Positions 11,012 to 18,382 of a stretch of 64,000 nt of DNA are shown here, piece by piece. This DNA comes from Kribbella pittospori. GTDB lineage: Bacteria; Actinomycetota; Actinomycetes; Propionibacteriales; Kribbellaceae. The notes under the pieces are model-generated. The model was not told the origin of the DNA. It did no database searches and was given only the letters and a program-made list of their open reading frames with translations. The stretch covers positions 310,001 through 374,000 of the forward strand of contig NZ_SJKB01000004.1 of the NCBI RefSeq assembly GCF_004331465.1, given 5' to 3'. A program made the position numbers and the translations under genes. Numbering within the stretch: position 1 is the first letter of the stretch; each line of letters starts with the position of its first letter.

Positions 11012-11395
11012 TTACTTCACGAAGCGGATGGTCAATGGATAGCGGTACTCGTTGCCACCCGCGGCTGCGACGGTCGCCAGGATGATGACGATCAGCGCCG
11101 CCACCGCGCCGATCAGGATCAGCGGAACGATGATCAGTACGCCGAGGCCGAACGTGATCAGGATCAGGATCACCGCGACCGCGGTGTAGATGAGCAGTGA
11201 GAGCTGGAAGTTCAGCGACTCCAGTGCGTGCTGCCGGACGTAGTCCGACCGGTACCGGTAGATCAGCCAGATCACCAACGGGCACAGGAATCCCATCGCG
11301 AACCAGGCCGCGACCAGCACCCCGATGTGGGCCACCATCGCCCACGTCCGCTCCTCCGAGGCCGACAGCGGCGGCCCGACGTTCGGCGCACTCAT
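11012..11395 (-). CDS. DUF4870 membrane protein
   Basis: The small protein (about 127 residues from ATG 11395; a GTG at 11419 would add eight) has the DUF4870 pattern. This is a short polar N terminus ending ERTWAMVAHIG, a helix with FAMGFLCPLVIWLIYR, the conserved DYVRQHALESLNFQ, and two more hydrophobic segments. Three to four membrane helices are expected. Function is unknown for the family. It is upstream of the APH-like kinase and divergent from the hydrolase gene. Confidence 0.85.
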   Translation of the reverse strand: MSAPNVGPPLSASEERTWAMVAHIGVLVAAWFAMGFLCPLVIWLIYRYRSDYVRQHALESLNFQLSLLIYTAVAVILILITFGLGVLIIVPLILIGAVAALIVIILATVAAAGGNEYRYPLTIRFVK

Positions 11396-11493
11396 ACTCC
11401 AGTCAAGCACGCCCGGCACACTCCGTCACCGATTCCTTTTCGCGCGGCTCTGGTCTGTATCTGTGCAAAGACAGCCGAGAGAGGACAGCAGTT

Positions 11494-12450
11494 ATGGCGA
11501 GCAAGCAGTCGGAAGCGGTCAAGGCGCACTGGGCGGCGTCCCGGGCCGGGAGTCAGTCGTCGGTCGACCAGGAGGCCTCCGACCATGGATGGGCGGTGCT
11601 GACGACCGAGCCACGCGGAGTCGACTACCTGTCGGTCGAGGAACTTCCCGCGGTGTGGGTCGTGCCTCATGGCGCCGCAGCGGATCGGGTGTTGTTGTGT
11701 CTGCACGGTGGTGGATTCATCAGCGGGTCGATGTACTCGCACCGGAAGATGTTCGGTCACCTCGCGAAGGCGGCAGGCGTGCGCGCGCTGGTCGTGGACT
11801 ACCGGTTGGCGCCGGCGTACACGCATCCGGCGCCGGTTGACGACACGACAGCGGCGTACGAGTGGCTGCTGGATCAGGGATTCGCTGCTGAGCGGATCGC
11901 GATCACCGGGGACTCGGTCGGCGGTGCGCTTGCGATCACGACGCAGTTGCGCGCCCGGGAGCGCGGCCTGCCATTGCCGGCTGCGGCCATGCCGTTCTCA
12001 CCGGCGGTGGATTTCGAGGCGACCGGGACGTCGTACGACACCAATCGGGACCGGGACGCCTTCTTCCACCGGGATCTCGTGCGCGGGCTCGCGGCGATGT
12101 TCCTCGGGGCGGACGGGGATCCGCGGGATCCGTTGGTGAATCCGCTGTACGGCGATCTGAGCGCGCTCGGGCCGATCTACATCCAGGTGGGCGGGGACGA
12201 AGTACTGCTGGACGACGCTCATCAACTTGCCGCGGCGGCTGAGAAGGCTGGGGTCGAGGTGCGGCTCGATGTCTTTCCGGACATGCAGCACACGTTCCAG
12301 ATGGCCGCGGGTCGCGCACCCGAGGCCGACGACGCGATCGGGCGCATGGCGGCCTGGGTCCGGCCGCACCTCGGGCTGCCAGACCTGCCGGACCTGCCGG
12401 ACCTCGGGCTGACGGACCTCGGGCTGACGGACCTCGGGCTGACAGACTGA
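11494..12450 (+). CDS. Alpha/beta hydrolase fold-3 esterase (HSL type) with a repeat tail
   Basis: ATG 11494 is preceded by GAGGAC; the frame upstream is open but not protein-like. The 318-residue enzyme shows LLCLHGGGFISGS (oxyanion HGGG), the nucleophile elbow ITGDSVGGALA, an acid in VGGDEVLLDDA and the catalytic His in DMQHTF, as in the hormone-sensitive lipase family. A DYRLAP motif supports this. The last 24 residues are tandem LPD and LGLTD repeats encoded by DNA repeats, beyond the normal end of the fold. The stop is shared with an ATG that could start the next gene (TGATG), so it is probably cotranscribed with the sigma factor. Confidence 0.9.
   Translation: MASKQSEAVKAHWAASRAGSQSSVDQEASDHGWAVLTTEPRGVDYLSVEELPAVWVVPHGAAADRVLLCLHGGGFISGSMYSHRKMFGHLAKAAGVRALVVDYRLAPAYTHPAPVDDTTAAYEWLLDQGFAAERIAITGDSVGGALAITTQLRARERGLPLPAAAMPFSPAVDFEATGTSYDTNRDRDAFFHRDLVRGLAAMFLGADGDPRDPLVNPLYGDLSALGPIYIQVGGDEVLLDDAHQLAAAAEKAGVEVRLDVFPDMQHTFQMAAGRAPEADDAIGRMAAWVRPHLGLPDLPDLPDLGLTDLGLTDLGLTD
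12376..12447 (+). repeat. In-frame tandem repeats at the 3' end of the hydrolase gene
   Basis: Three 9-bp units (CTGCCRGAC type, 12376-12402) are followed by three 15-bp units (CTCGGGCTGACGGAC type, 12403-12447) that end directly at the stop codon. All units are multiples of three, so the frame is kept. They encode LPD LPD LPD LGLTD LGLTD LGLTD. Confidence 0.9.
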
Positions 12451-12479
12451 TGCACGACGTCGACGTACAGGGAGCCGTG

Positions 12480-13454
12480 ATGACGGGCGAGGCCGAGTTT
12501 GCTCGTCGTACCGAACCGTTCCGGAAGGAACTGCTGGCGCACTGCTACCGCCTGATGGCCTCGGTGGACGAGGCCGAGGATCTCGTCCAGGAGACGTACC
12601 TGCGGGCCTGGCGGTCGTTCGCGACGTTCGAAGGCCGCTCGTCTCTGCGGGTATGGCTCTATCGGATCGCGACGAACGCATGTCTGACCGCGCTCGAGCA
12701 GCGTGGCCGACGAGCGCTGCCCTCCGGTCTGGGTGCTCCTAGCGACGACCTGTCCGGTGCTGTGCCTCCACCGCTCGCTGAAGTGGCCTGGGTGGAACCG
12801 ATCCCGGACGCGTTGGTGATCTCCTCCTCTGCCGATCCGGCCACCATCGTGACCACTCGGGAGAGCCTGCGGTTGGCGCTGATCGCGGCGCTCCAGCACC
12901 TTCCGCCGAAGCAGCGCGCCGTGCTGATCCTGCGTGAGGTGCTCGCGTTCCCGGCCGCCGAGGTGGCGATGATGCTCGACACCTCCGTGGCCGCGGTCAA
13001 GAGCACCCTGCAACGGGCGCGCGCCCGCCTCGACGAGACCGCACCTGCGCCTGGCGAGGTGATCGAACCGAGCGATCCGCAGGCACAAGCGCTGCTCGCC
13101 GAGTACATCGCCGGCTTCGAGAACGCCGACACGGCTGCCCTCGAACGCGCCCTGCGCACCGACGCCGCGATCGAAATGGTCGGGAGCGCAGCCTGGTTCA
13201 ACGGCCGGGTCGTGTGCCTGCGCGTCCTCGAAGCCTCGGTCGGCAAACCAGGCGATTGGCATATGCAGCCAACATTGGCCAACGGCCAGCCGGCGGTCGT
13301 CGCCTATGTCCGCTCGTCGGCCGGCGGCCCGCACGAAGCCCTCGGCGTCGCGCTGCTGACCCCGACTGCCTCCGGGCTGACCCACATCCACGTGTTCAGC
13401 AACCCTGAGCTCGCTCTCCGGTTCGGCTGGCCGCTCATGTATCCGGAGAGGTGA
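12480..13454 (+). CDS. ECF sigma factor with a C-terminal SnoaL-like domain (SigG-like)
   Basis: I prefer ATG 12480, which has GGGAG about 6 nt upstream, over ATG 12450, which overlaps the hydrolase stop. The 324-residue protein has sigma region 2 (LLAHCYRLMASVDEAEDLVQ, then ETYLRAWRSF), region 4 (LPPKQRAVLILREVLAF, then VAAVKSTLQRARARL) and a roughly 110-residue SnoaL/NTF2-like tail. The tail in this class modulates sigma activity, and no anti-sigma gene is adjacent. The pairing with an alpha/beta hydrolase recalls mycobacterial sigG beside a lipase gene; that parallel is from memory. The 3' end overlaps the convergent MFS gene by 20 bp. Confidence 0.88.
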   Translation: MTGEAEFARRTEPFRKELLAHCYRLMASVDEAEDLVQETYLRAWRSFATFEGRSSLRVWLYRIATNACLTALEQRGRRALPSGLGAPSDDLSGAVPPPLAEVAWVEPIPDALVISSSADPATIVTTRESLRLALIAALQHLPPKQRAVLILREVLAFPAAEVAMMLDTSVAAVKSTLQRARARLDETAPAPGEVIEPSDPQAQALLAEYIAGFENADTAALERALRTDAAIEMVGSAAWFNGRVVCLRVLEASVGKPGDWHMQPTLANGQPAVVAYVRSSAGGPHEALGVALLTPTASGLTHIHVFSNPELALRFGWPLMYPER

Positions 13455-14868
13455 TCAGCGTGGTCTCGGCCCAGCGGCTGGTGCTGATCAGCGCGAGCGC
13501 CAGAATGCCGAGACCCAGCCCGAGGACCGGCCACCAGAGGACGTGCTCGGCGCGCGTGAACGCTTCGGGGTTGAGGGCCGTCGTCGATCCGACGATCGTG
13601 CCGGCGATGGCCACCCCCAGCGTGGTGCCGGTCTGGCGGGCCGCCGAGGCCACGGAGGCTGCCAGGCCGGCCATGGAGGTGGGCATGCCGGAAACGGCGG
13701 TGTTCGTGATCGGCGGGTTGACCATGCCGAGGAAGAGGCCGAACAGCAGGTAGATCGCGAGTACGACGGGCAGCGGGGTGTCCACGCCGATCGCCTGCGA
13801 CGCTGCCGCTCCCAGGGCCAGCGCGCTGCCGGCGATCACCAGCGGCAGCCGCGGTCCCCTGCTCCCGACGATCCGGCCGGTGTACGGCGAGAGCACCAGG
13901 ATCAACCCACCGACGGGTAGCAAGGACAGGCCGGCGGTGACGGCCGAGAGTCCGCGGATGTTCTGCAGGTACAGGGTTGTAACGAACAGGAAGGCGCCGA
14001 ATCCGCAGAGCGCGAACAAGGCCATCAGGATCGCCGAGCTGAACGGCACGCTCCGGAACAGCCGCAGCTCCAGCAGCGGCTGTTGCCTCCGGCGCTCGTA
14101 GGTCAGGAGCCCGATCGCCGCCAGTACCGCCATCACGAGAAGTCCGACGATCAGCGGTGACGTCCAGCCGAGCTTCTCCGACTCGATGATGGCGTACACG
14201 AGTCCGCCGAGCATCAGGACCACCAACAGCTGTCCGATCGGATCGAAGCGCCGTACCCTCGCTGCCCGCGACTCCGGAATGAACAGCCCGGTGCAGATCA
14301 CCGCCGCCGCCACGATCGGCACATTCACCCAGAAGATCGACTGCCAGCCGAGGCCATCGACCAGTACTCCGCCCAGGATCGGCCCCAGCGCCAACGACAG
14401 ACCGGACATCGAACCGAACACCCCGATCGCCCTGGCCCGCTCGGCTCGATCCGGGAACGTGGTCGCGACGATCGCCATCGCCACCGGGTTGAGCATCGTC
14501 CCGCCGACCGCTTGCACTGCCCGGGCACCGATCAACCAACCGACGCTCGGCGCCAGACTGCACAGCAGCGAACCGATGCCGAACACCACCAGCCCGATCT
14601 GAAAGATGCGCTTACGCCCAAGCCGATCGGCCGTGGAGCCGGCCAGCAACAGGAAGCTCGCCAGGACCAGCGTGTACGCATCAACCGTCCACTGCAGGTC
14701 CGCCACCGAGGCGCCGAGATCGGTCCGGATCGACGGCAAGGCGACGTTGACGATGGAAATGTCCATCACCACGACGATGATGCTGGCGCAACACACCGCC
14801 AGCACCGCCAGCCGCCGCCCACGACTCAGCTCGGTCGAGAGGTCATTCGCAACCGTTGAGACACTCAT
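13435..14868 (-). CDS. MFS drug-efflux transporter, DHA2 (14-helix) type
   Basis: The ATG at 14868 gives 477 residues; the upstream extension is not protein-like. Motif A (GSTADRLGRKRIF) and motif C (ALGPILGGVLVDGLGW) are visible, with the D1-type signature MDISIVNVALPSI near the start. The number of hydrophobic segments fits 14 transmembrane helices. Such pumps expel toxic compounds by proton antiport. The gene is divergent from a MerR-type regulator. The promoter spacing places the transcript start almost at the ATG, so the message is probably leaderless. Confidence 0.9.
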   Translation of the reverse strand: MSVSTVANDLSTELSRGRRLAVLAVCCASIIVVVMDISIVNVALPSIRTDLGASVADLQWTVDAYTLVLASFLLLAGSTADRLGRKRIFQIGLVVFGIGSLLCSLAPSVGWLIGARAVQAVGGTMLNPVAMAIVATTFPDRAERARAIGVFGSMSGLSLALGPILGGVLVDGLGWQSIFWVNVPIVAAAVICTGLFIPESRAARVRRFDPIGQLLVVLMLGGLVYAIIESEKLGWTSPLIVGLLVMAVLAAIGLLTYERRRQQPLLELRLFRSVPFSSAILMALFALCGFGAFLFVTTLYLQNIRGLSAVTAGLSLLPVGGLILVLSPYTGRIVGSRGPRLPLVIAGSALALGAAASQAIGVDTPLPVVLAIYLLFGLFLGMVNPPITNTAVSGMPTSMAGLAASVASAARQTGTTLGVAIAGTIVGSTTALNPEAFTRAEHVLWWPVLGLGLGILALALISTSRWAETTLITSPDT

Positions 14869-14875
14869 ACCACCG

Positions 14876-14906
14876 ACGCTAGGATTTAGAGCGCACTCGA
14901 AGTCAA
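14876..14906 (-). promoter_or_regulatory. MerR-type promoter and operator for the MFS gene
   Basis: On the minus strand TTGACT (14906-14901) and TAGCGT (14881-14876) are 19 bp apart, the stretched spacing typical of promoters that MerR proteins activate. The spacer region holds an inverted repeat (14883-14904) with half-sites GACTTCGAGTG and GATTTAGAGCG, matching at 8 of 11 positions. This makes the divergent MerR gene the obvious regulator. Confidence 0.75.
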
Positions 14907-14932
14907 CACCACGATCCGAGGTAAACGAGCGC

Positions 14933-15538
14933 ATGACCCAATCCACCAAGGCGACCACACAAAACACCCAAACAAACACCCAACGCGACAAGGCAAGCCC
15001 ACCCGAGGCGACCACACGGCCCACTCCGACCGGCGCGCAGCCAGGTGAGACAGACAAACCAAGCGCTGAGACGGACGCACCGACGACTGAGACCGGCAGG
15101 CCCAACGCTGAGGCGGGCGCGCCGACGGCGGAGGCGGGAATCAGTATTGCCGAGGCCGCCCGTCGTACCGGCGTGAGCGTCCACACCCTGCGCTACTACG
15201 AACGCGCCGGACTGGTCGTCACCACCGTCGACCGCACCGCCGGCGGCCGCCGCCGCTACCACCAACTCGACCTGGACTGGATCAAGATCTGCACCCGCCT
15301 CCGCGCCACCGGCATGCCGATCCGAACCATCCGCGAGTACGCCGAACTAGTGACCGCCGGCCGCGGCAACGAGAAGGAACGCCTGAACCTCCTGGAGTCC
15401 CACCGCGCCGAGGTCCTCGCCAAACTCGCCGACCTCCAAGACAACCTCGAACTCATCGATCACAAAATCGACGTCTACCGAGGCCGCCTAGAAGCCGGCA
15501 CCGCCGACCACCTCTGGGCCCCCACCCCCAACAAGTAA
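14933..15538 (+). CDS. MerR-family transcription regulator with a disordered N-terminal extension
   Basis: From ATG 14933 the protein has 201 residues. Residues about 70-140 are a MerR helix-turn-helix with wing (ISIAEAARRTGVSVHTLRYY, ERAGLV, then TGMPIRTIREYAEL). A C-terminal coiled coil (LNLLESHRAEVLAKLADLQD) serves for dimerisation. The first 68 residues are low-complexity Thr, Ala, Glu and Pro with repeated AETDAP/AEAGAP units, unusual for the family, whose members normally start at the helix-turn-helix. No alternative ATG or GTG occurs nearer the domain. It should activate the divergent MFS pump in response to a ligand. Confidence 0.85.
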   Translation: MTQSTKATTQNTQTNTQRDKASPPEATTRPTPTGAQPGETDKPSAETDAPTTETGRPNAEAGAPTAEAGISIAEAARRTGVSVHTLRYYERAGLVVTTVDRTAGGRRRYHQLDLDWIKICTRLRATGMPIRTIREYAELVTAGRGNEKERLNLLESHRAEVLAKLADLQDNLELIDHKIDVYRGRLEAGTADHLWAPTPNK

Positions 15539-16257
15539 CCCCAACCACCCCACACCCAACCGCCCCAAGCCACCCAGCCCACCCCAGCCCCACTTCCAGC
15601 CAGCCCCAGCCCACCTCACGCCCACAACCAACCGGCTCCAGCTACACAGCCCACCTCACCCCCACAACCGACCACGCCCAGACCCGCAACCAACCAGCCC
15701 CGGCGACCCAGCCCAGCCCAGCCCCGCAACCGACCGGCCCGGCCACACAGCACACCCAGCCCCACAGCCCACCGGCCCCAGCCACGCAGCCGACCTCAGC
15801 CCCACAGCCATCCGGCCCGAGCCACGCAGCTAACCTCAGCCGCGCAGCTGACCTACGTCCCGCCGATCATCGCCTCGACGTACGCCGGAATCGCCTGCCG
15901 CGCGCTGCCGGCGCTTGGCATGCTCACGCTCACGCAGCTAACCTCAGTCGCGCTGGTGACCAGACTCGGCCGCACAGGCGTAACTGAGCCGCACAGCTGA
16001 CCGGCGCCACTCTCGCAGCGGACCTCAGGCCCGCACCTACCCCGGTCGCGCAGCTGACCTCAGGAACGCAAGCCACCGGACTCGGCGGCACAGGCGCACT
16101 CAGCCGCACAGCTGACCGGCCCCACTCTCGCAGCGGACCTCAGGCCCGCACCTACCCCAGTCGCGCAGCTGACCTCAGGAACGCAGGCGACCGGCCTCAG
16201 GCCGCACTGGCGACCAGACTCAGTCGCACAGACCGGGCTCAGTCGCACAGACCGGGC
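15539..16257. repeat. 719-bp non-coding low-complexity region rich in CCAGCC/CACAGC repeats
   Basis: The space between the convergent MerR and ECF42 sigma genes contains no credible gene. Its first 300 bp are C- and A-rich degenerate repeats built from CAGCCC and CCACAGCC units. From about 15840 the motif changes to repeats around GCAGCTGACCTCAG. Strand composition is strongly skewed (C over G on the plus strand) compared with the neighbouring genes. Confidence 0.8.
15973..16185. repeat. Direct duplication of a ~97-bp segment
   Basis: Segment 15973-16070 is repeated at 16089-16185 with only a few differences (for example GGCGTAACTGAGCC against GGCGCACTCAGCC). The high identity suggests a recent duplication with a 116-bp period inside the low-complexity region. 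Confidence 0.85.
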
Positions 16258-16275
16258 TCAGTCGCACAGGCTGGT
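16221..16275. repeat. 19-bp tandem repeat running into the ECF42 gene stop
   Basis: CAGTCGCACAGACCGGGCT occurs at 16221-16239 and 16240-16258, and a third partial copy starts at 16259. The third copy carries the stop codon (16260-16258) and the final residues SLCD of the sigma factor gene on the minus strand. The array therefore looks like an expansion of the gene's own 3' end. Confidence 0.8.
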
Positions 16276-17490
16276 GCGGCGGTGGGTGAGGAAGCGGCGT
16301 TCGGTTTCGTTGGCGGTGAGGGTGATGGCGGCGTCGTAGGCGGCGGCGGCTTCGTCGATGCGGCCCAGGCGCGCAAGCACATCAGCTCGAGCGGCCGGCA
16401 GGTAGGCGTACGCCTTCAGGGCCGGTTCGTTGCTCAGGGCATCCATTTCGGCGAGGACAGCTTCAAGGTCCGCCCCAGGCACCAGGCTGTGCGCGGCCGC
16501 GCGGTTCAGCGCGACGATCGGAGTCGGCCAACTGACCATCATCGCGTCGTACATCCGAACCACCTGGGTCCAGTTCGTCTTCTCCCACGACGGCGCGGTC
16601 ACATGCAGCCCGGCAACCGCCGCCTGCAATACGAACCGGCCCTGACCGCGATCCAGCGCAGCCGTCGCCCGCGACACTCCCTCCGCCAGCATCCGCACAT
16701 CCCACCGCGAACGGTCCTGGTCGGCCAGCAGCACCAACTCCCCGTCCTCGCTCAGCCGCGCATCGCCTCGCGCTTCGGTCATCAGCAGCAGACCGAGCAA
16801 CGCCTGCGGCTCCGTCTCCGCCGGCATCAACCGCACGAGCAGCCGCGCGAGCTCAACCGCCCGCCCAGTCAGCTCCGCACGCGTCAGGTCCGGCCCAGCC
16901 GCCACGTGCCCGGCCGTGTAGACGAGGTGCACCACCGTCAACACCGCATCCAGACGCTTGGACAGCTCGTGGTCCGCCGGGATCCGGTACGGGATCCCGG
17001 CCGCCGCGATCTTCTTCTTCGCCCGGGTGATCCGCGCGGCCGCTGTCGCCTCGCTGATCAGCAGACCTGCCGCCACCTCCCGGGTCGTCAGTCCACAGAT
17101 CAGCCGCAACGTCAGCGCCACCTGCGAGTCCCGAGCCAAGGCGGGGTGGCAGCAGGTGAACACGAGTCGCAGCGGATCCGTCGGCTGCTCGACATCCCCC
17201 GGAGCAACCGGGTCCTCCACCAGCAGCGGAAGCTTCCGTCGCAGCGTGGTCTCCCGCCGCAGCCGGTCGAGCGCCAGCCGACGTGCGACCGTAGTCAGCC
17301 AGCCGCCCGGGTTCGACGGGATCCCGTCCGGCCACGTGCGCAGCGCCTGCACGAACGCATCCTGCGTACAGTCCTCGGCCAGATCCAGATCCCGCGTCAG
17401 CCGCACGACCGAAGCCAGCACCGTGGACCAACTCTCCCGGTGCACTCGGTCCACCACCCGAGCGACCTCCACCGCCACGACCTCACTCAC
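16258..17490 (-). CDS. ECF42-type sigma factor with DUF6596/TPR-like C-terminal domain
   Basis: The 410-residue protein has region 2 (DLDLAEDCTQDAFVQALRTW), a linker with PSNPGGWLTTVARRLALDRL, region 4 (LICGLTTREVAAGLLISEAT) and a long helical C-terminal domain. The last contains RLDAVLTVVHLVYTAGH and LLGLLLMTEAR, as in DUF6596 proteins. This is the ECF42 group, which lacks an anti-sigma factor and is linked to YCII (DGPF) proteins. A YCII gene lies 304 bp upstream on the same strand. A second module of the same kind is at 40.8-42.4 kb. Confidence 0.9.
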   Translation of the reverse strand: MSEVVAVEVARVVDRVHRESWSTVLASVVRLTRDLDLAEDCTQDAFVQALRTWPDGIPSNPGGWLTTVARRLALDRLRRETTLRRKLPLLVEDPVAPGDVEQPTDPLRLVFTCCHPALARDSQVALTLRLICGLTTREVAAGLLISEATAAARITRAKKKIAAAGIPYRIPADHELSKRLDAVLTVVHLVYTAGHVAAGPDLTRAELTGRAVELARLLVRLMPAETEPQALLGLLLMTEARGDARLSEDGELVLLADQDRSRWDVRMLAEGVSRATAALDRGQGRFVLQAAVAGLHVTAPSWEKTNWTQVVRMYDAMMVSWPTPIVALNRAAAHSLVPGADLEAVLAEMDALSNEPALKAYAYLPAARADVLARLGRIDEAAAAYDAAITLTANETERRFLTHRRTSLCD

Positions 17491-17558
17491 CCCATCTCAC
17501 TCCCGCCGCATACGCGAGCAATCGGTCCCGCGGGGGCGCGTCCGACCATCGCGAGCGC

Positions 17559-17737
17559 GCGTGCACCACGAGCCGGCCCCACACCGAGTGCGCATGCACC
17601 GCGAACCAGCATGCACCGCGAACCGGCGTGCCCCACGAACCGTCGTGCCCGCGGGAGGGCGTGAACCAGGAGCCGGCGTGCCCGAGGGCGTGAACCGGGA
17701 GCCGGCGCGCACCACGAACCGGCGTGCACCTGAGCCG
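17559..17737. repeat. 17-bp minisatellite between the YCII and ECF42 genes
   Basis: The consensus GCGTGCACCACGAACCG is repeated about ten times with substitutions and a few short units. Clear copies lie at 17559-17575, 17592-17608, 17609-17625, 17626-17642, 17659-17675, 17688-17704 and 17705-17721. The 304-bp gap holds no gene I can support; reading frames across it are repeat artefacts. Confidence 0.85.
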
Positions 17738-17794
17738 GCGGGCAGGCGGGTACGGCGGGTGGAGGAGTCCGCGTACCCGACTGCGTGCCATGTC

Positions 17795-18163
17795 TCAGGC
17801 CGGTCCTGAGCCTTCCGAGGTGGGCATGACCGGGCGGACCTCGACGTTGGCCGACGGGCAGAGCTTGGCCAGCTCCAGCGCCTGGTCGAGGTCGCGCGCC
17901 TCGATCAGGTAGAAGCCGCCAAGGCCCTCCTTGGTCTCGATGAACGGGCCGTCGGTGACCAACGGCTCGGCACCCTCGCGGTTCTTGACCGTGCTCGCGG
18001 TGCTGGAGCGCTCGAGCGCCTCGCCACCGAGAATCCGGGCGCCGGCCTTCTCGACCGCCTCGGCGAACGCCCCGTGCAGCTTCATCGCCTGCTGCCAATC
18101 CTCCGCGGTGACGTTGTCGTACCACTCTTCGCTGTCGAACAGCAGGAACATGTACTGCGCCAT
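17795..18163 (-). CDS. YCII/DGPF-domain protein
   Basis: The 122-residue protein starts MAQYMFLLFDSEEWY and contains the family hallmark TDGPFIETKEGLGGFYLIEA (about residues 69-88), with the conserved DGPF, ETKE and GGFYLIEA. The fold is a small ferredoxin-like domain, and some members are enzymes with a His-Asp pair. Proteins of this subgroup accompany ECF42 sigma factors and depend on them for expression in the cases known to me. The gene precedes the ECF42 gene on the same strand, with GGGAGCCGGAG before the ATG. Confidence 0.88.
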   Translation of the reverse strand: MAQYMFLLFDSEEWYDNVTAEDWQQAMKLHGAFAEAVEKAGARILGGEALERSSTASTVKNREGAEPLVTDGPFIETKEGLGGFYLIEARDLDQALELAKLCPSANVEVRPVMPTSEGSGPA

Positions 18164-18323
18164 CTCCGGCTCCCTTGTCTAGGGCTTGTACTGGACATCT
18201 TGCTGACGAACGGCCCCGGGCGGAATCGACAGCGCCGATCACGAATTTCTCGGTCATGATTCGACTCACCTCACTGTGACGTGCCGGATACGGACAGCAC
18301 CATCCTGGCGACCTCGCCTACCG

Positions 18324-18352
18324 TTGACCATGCACCGAACATGCACTTAGTA
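18324..18352 (+). promoter_or_regulatory. Sigma-70-type promoter of the monooxygenase gene with a direct repeat
   Basis: TTGACC (18324-18329) and TTAGTA (18347-18352) are 17 bp apart. The spacer contains two copies of ATGCAC (18330-18335 and 18341-18346), a likely regulator site. Transcription would start near 18359, leaving room for GGAGGA before ATG 18383. Confidence 0.55.
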
Positions 18353-18382
18353 GGAACTGACCCGGCATTCTGGAGGAACTTG

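Noticed and set aside
16060..16248. Small minus-strand frame rich in Cys and Ala in the 16-kb repeat region
   Set aside because: It is made entirely of the degenerate repeats and the 97-bp duplication, with no ribosome site and no conserved pattern.
17559..17737. Regular short repeats that could suggest a CRISPR array
   Set aside because: Units of 17 bp follow each other directly without unique spacers, and there are no cas genes; it is a minisatellite.
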